NCBI GenBank assembly: GCA_028823175.1
Contig: JAPKBZ010000026.1
Coordinates: 1 to 52,737, forward strand
Direction: 5' to 3'
Length of the DNA stretch: 52,737 bases
From: Myxococcota bacterium
GTDB lineage: Bacteria > Myxococcota_A > UBA9160 > UBA4427
Numbering within the stretch: position 1 is the first letter of the stretch; each line of letters starts with the position of its first letter. A program made the position numbers and the translations under genes. The notes under the pieces are model-generated. The model was not told the DNA's origin. It did no database searches and saw only the letters and a program-made list of their open reading frames with translations. This document shows, in pieces, positions 51,051 through 52,737 of this stretch.

Positions 51051-52604
51051 ATGGCGAAATTCAGCGAAACGGGCGCGGAAACACCCATGGAAAACGCGAC
51101 CGCCGATTTCCCGACGCAATCCATGGTACTCCTGCGCTTCAGCGGGGATGTCACGACCAAAGCGCCCCCCACCCGGCGCCGCTTTTTGCAGCGCCTGGTC
51201 GGCAATATCAAGGATGCACTTTCGAGCCAGGGCATCGAACACCGGATCAACCGAACCCACGACCGGATCTTCGTCGAGTTCCCCAGGGACCAACAGGAGC
51301 ACGCCGTCGATGCTCTGAGCAGGATATTCGGGGTTCAGTCCCTGGCTGTGGTGGAAAAACACGGGTGGGAGACCCTCGACGATCTCGTCGAAACGGGTCA
51401 TGCGTTTTTTGCGGAGTCCGTCCGAGACAAGACCTTTGCCGTCCGAGCTCGCCGGGTCGGCGATCGCCGGGCCATCCCCTTTCAATCCGAGGAGGTTCAA
51501 AGGCGCCTGGGGTCGGCACTGCTTCCCCATGCTCGGGGGGTCTCGCTCAAGCAACCCGAATCCGAAGCCTCTCTCGAGATCATGCCCGGGGAAGCCTATT
51601 TCTTTCGCGAGAACATCCCGAGCCGGGGCGGATTGCCCCTGGGTTGCGAGGGCAGGGCCGTGGCCCTGGTTTCCGGGGGCTTCGACTCTCCCGTCGCCGC
51701 CTGGTTGATGATGAAACGCGGGGTCGCCCTCGACTACGTGTTCTGCAACCTCGGCGGACGCGACCATCAACTCGAAACCCTTCGCGTCATGAAGGTGGTC
51801 TCCGACCGCTGGTCCTACGGCACGCGACCCCACTTTCACGCCGTCGACTTCGACGAGATCACCCGGGATCTTCAGGAAAAGGTCACCACCCGCTACTGGC
51901 AGGTCGTCCTCAAACGCCTGATGTTGCGAACGGCGGAAATGGTTGCCGCCGAGCGCGACGCCTCGGCGATCATCACCGGAGACGCCGTGGGTCAGGTTTC
52001 CTCCCAGACCCTCCAAAATATCGCTGCAATTTCGCCCGCCACGTCGCTGCCTATTCTCCGCCCCCTAGTCGGCCACAACAAGGAAGAGATCATCCGCCAG
52101 GCCCGGGAAGTCGGAACCCACGATCTGTCGGCCAAGGTCAAGGAATACTGCGCCATCGTTCCCAGCAAACCCGCGACCCGGGCGACTCGGGACCAGCTCG
52201 ATTACGAGGAACGCAACCTCGACCTCAACCTGCTCGAGAAGGCCGTCAGCGAGCGGTCGGTCTTCGACTTGCGCACCCTGGATCTCAATAGCCTCGAACG
52301 CCCCGAGATCCAGACATCTGAAATTCCCCCAGAGGCGATCGTTCTCGATCTGCGCTCGAAAGCGGCCTACCAGGGCTGGCATTATCCCGAAGCCCTCTTT
52401 CTCGATTTTCACAATGCGCTCCGGGTGTACACCCAATTCGAAGCGGGGCGACCCTACGTGCTCTACTGCGAATTCGGCCTCAAGAGCGGACACCTCGCCG
52501 AATTAATGCAGCGCGAGGGGCTCGACGCCCGGCACTTCGCCGGAGGCTTGAAAGCCCTGATCGCCCACGCGGGTCGCCAGGGGCTGGACATCGCCTCTTT
52601 CTAG
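51051..52604 (+). CDS. thiI: tRNA 4-thiouridine synthase / sulfur transferase ThiI
   Basis: 517 residues from the ATG at 51051 (GGAG ten bases before); an ATG 12 codons later (51087) or a longer frame cannot be excluded. A ferredoxin-like and THUMP region (about 20-180; FLQRLVGNIKDALSS, VSLKQPESEASLEIM) binds tRNA. The PP-loop ATPase has ALVSGGFDSPVAAWLMMKRG near 207. A C-terminal rhodanese domain carries the persulfide Cys in LYCEFGLKSGH near 480. It makes s4U8 and can provide sulfur for the thiamine thiazole. With thiC in the same window it may serve thiamine synthesis, though they are 24 kb apart. Confidence 0.93.
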   Translation: MAKFSETGAETPMENATADFPTQSMVLLRFSGDVTTKAPPTRRRFLQRLVGNIKDALSSQGIEHRINRTHDRIFVEFPRDQQEHAVDALSRIFGVQSLAVVEKHGWETLDDLVETGHAFFAESVRDKTFAVRARRVGDRRAIPFQSEEVQRRLGSALLPHARGVSLKQPESEASLEIMPGEAYFFRENIPSRGGLPLGCEGRAVALVSGGFDSPVAAWLMMKRGVALDYVFCNLGGRDHQLETLRVMKVVSDRWSYGTRPHFHAVDFDEITRDLQEKVTTRYWQVVLKRLMLRTAEMVAAERDASAIITGDAVGQVSSQTLQNIAAISPATSLPILRPLVGHNKEEIIRQAREVGTHDLSAKVKEYCAIVPSKPATRATRDQLDYEERNLDLNLLEKAVSERSVFDLRTLDLNSLERPEIQTSEIPPEAIVLDLRSKAAYQGWHYPEALFLDFHNALRVYTQFEAGRPYVLYCEFGLKSGHLAELMQREGLDARHFAGGLKALIAHAGRQGLDIASF

Positions 52605-52716
52605 CTCAGAGGGCTCAAGGCTTTCTAGCTCAGAGGGCTCAAGGCCCTCTAGGCCAGGGGGCTCAAGGCCCTCTAGGCCAGGGGGCTCAAGGCTTTCTAG
52701 AGCGGAGCCTCAGGGC
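52598..52716. repeat. 24-bp tandem repeat after thiI
   Basis: Four units of TTTCTAGCTCAGAGGGCTCA plus AGGC, two and two alike, at 52598-52693, then a degraded fifth copy. The units overlap the thiI stop codon. AGAGGGC-TCAAG-GCCCTCT (spanning units 2 and 3) forms a perfect hairpin, so the array may work as a stacked terminator. Confidence 0.85.
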
Positions 52717-52737
52717 TCCCGGGATTCGAGCGAAGGC

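Overview
The window is ordinary bacterial chromosome from a high-GC, Gram-negative organism. Codon third positions are strongly G/C. Many genes start with GTG or TTG behind clear Shine-Dalgarno sequences. An outer-membrane Pal-type lipoprotein is present. Several acyl-CoA dehydrogenases, a luciferase-like oxidoreductase and both halves of FO (coenzyme F420 chromophore) synthase suggest an aerobic or microaerobic, lipid-degrading, F420-making lineage. A member of the former deltaproteobacteria (Myxococcota- or Binatota-like) would fit, but that placement is inference. I see no rRNA, tRNA, CRISPR array, transposase, integrase or phage gene.

Left part (0-8 kb): lipid and redox catabolism. A two-subunit acyl-CoA dehydrogenase operon is followed by a cytochrome b561 / cytochrome c' pair, a glyoxalase-fold protein, a TetR regulator whose promoter carries a palindrome, a type-2 acyl-CoA dehydrogenase (flavin monooxygenase-like), a small membrane protein and another acyl-CoA dehydrogenase. 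Middle left (8-23.5 kb): mostly housekeeping genes. These are a 40-residue very basic protein, pyrF, tgt, ychF, rnhA, a nitroreductase coupled to an EVE protein, a metallo-beta-lactamase-fold hydrolase, a membrane-anchored SDR, a DTW tRNA-modifying enzyme, aroC, a luciferase-like oxidoreductase, a CinA-type domain protein, a ferredoxin coupled to a CbiX-like chelatase, a Nudix hydrolase and a CLC transporter. Centre (23.5-33 kb): a lipoprotein made of two recently duplicated CycH/CcmI-like domains, thiC, about 600 bases of structured non-coding DNA, a LON-domain protein, a divergent dnaA behind an AT-rich leader, and cofH-cofG.

The most interesting region is 33.2-45.4 kb on the minus strand. 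It is a tightly overlapping run, fabH-fabA-fabG-fabZ-fabF-ACP-acyltransferase-phosphopantetheinyl transferase-acetyl-CoA carboxylase-folB. It is a nearly self-sufficient type II acyl-chain synthase with its own carrier protein, its own carrier-activating enzyme, its own acyltransferase and a eukaryote-style single-chain carboxylase of about 1,900 residues. No enoyl reductase is present. A good sigma70-type promoter with a perfect 15-bp palindrome in its spacer sits immediately upstream of fabH, so the run is probably a regulated operon. The right end holds a DinG-like helicase, a thiamine-diphosphate lyase/synthase, pal with a strong terminator, and thiI, followed by 24-bp hairpin-forming repeats at the window edge.

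Several short tandem repeats (8, 15, 18 and 24 bp) are scattered in intergenic or linker positions. Long open frames antisense to real genes (for example opposite ychF and the carboxylase) are treated as shadows of the biased codon use.
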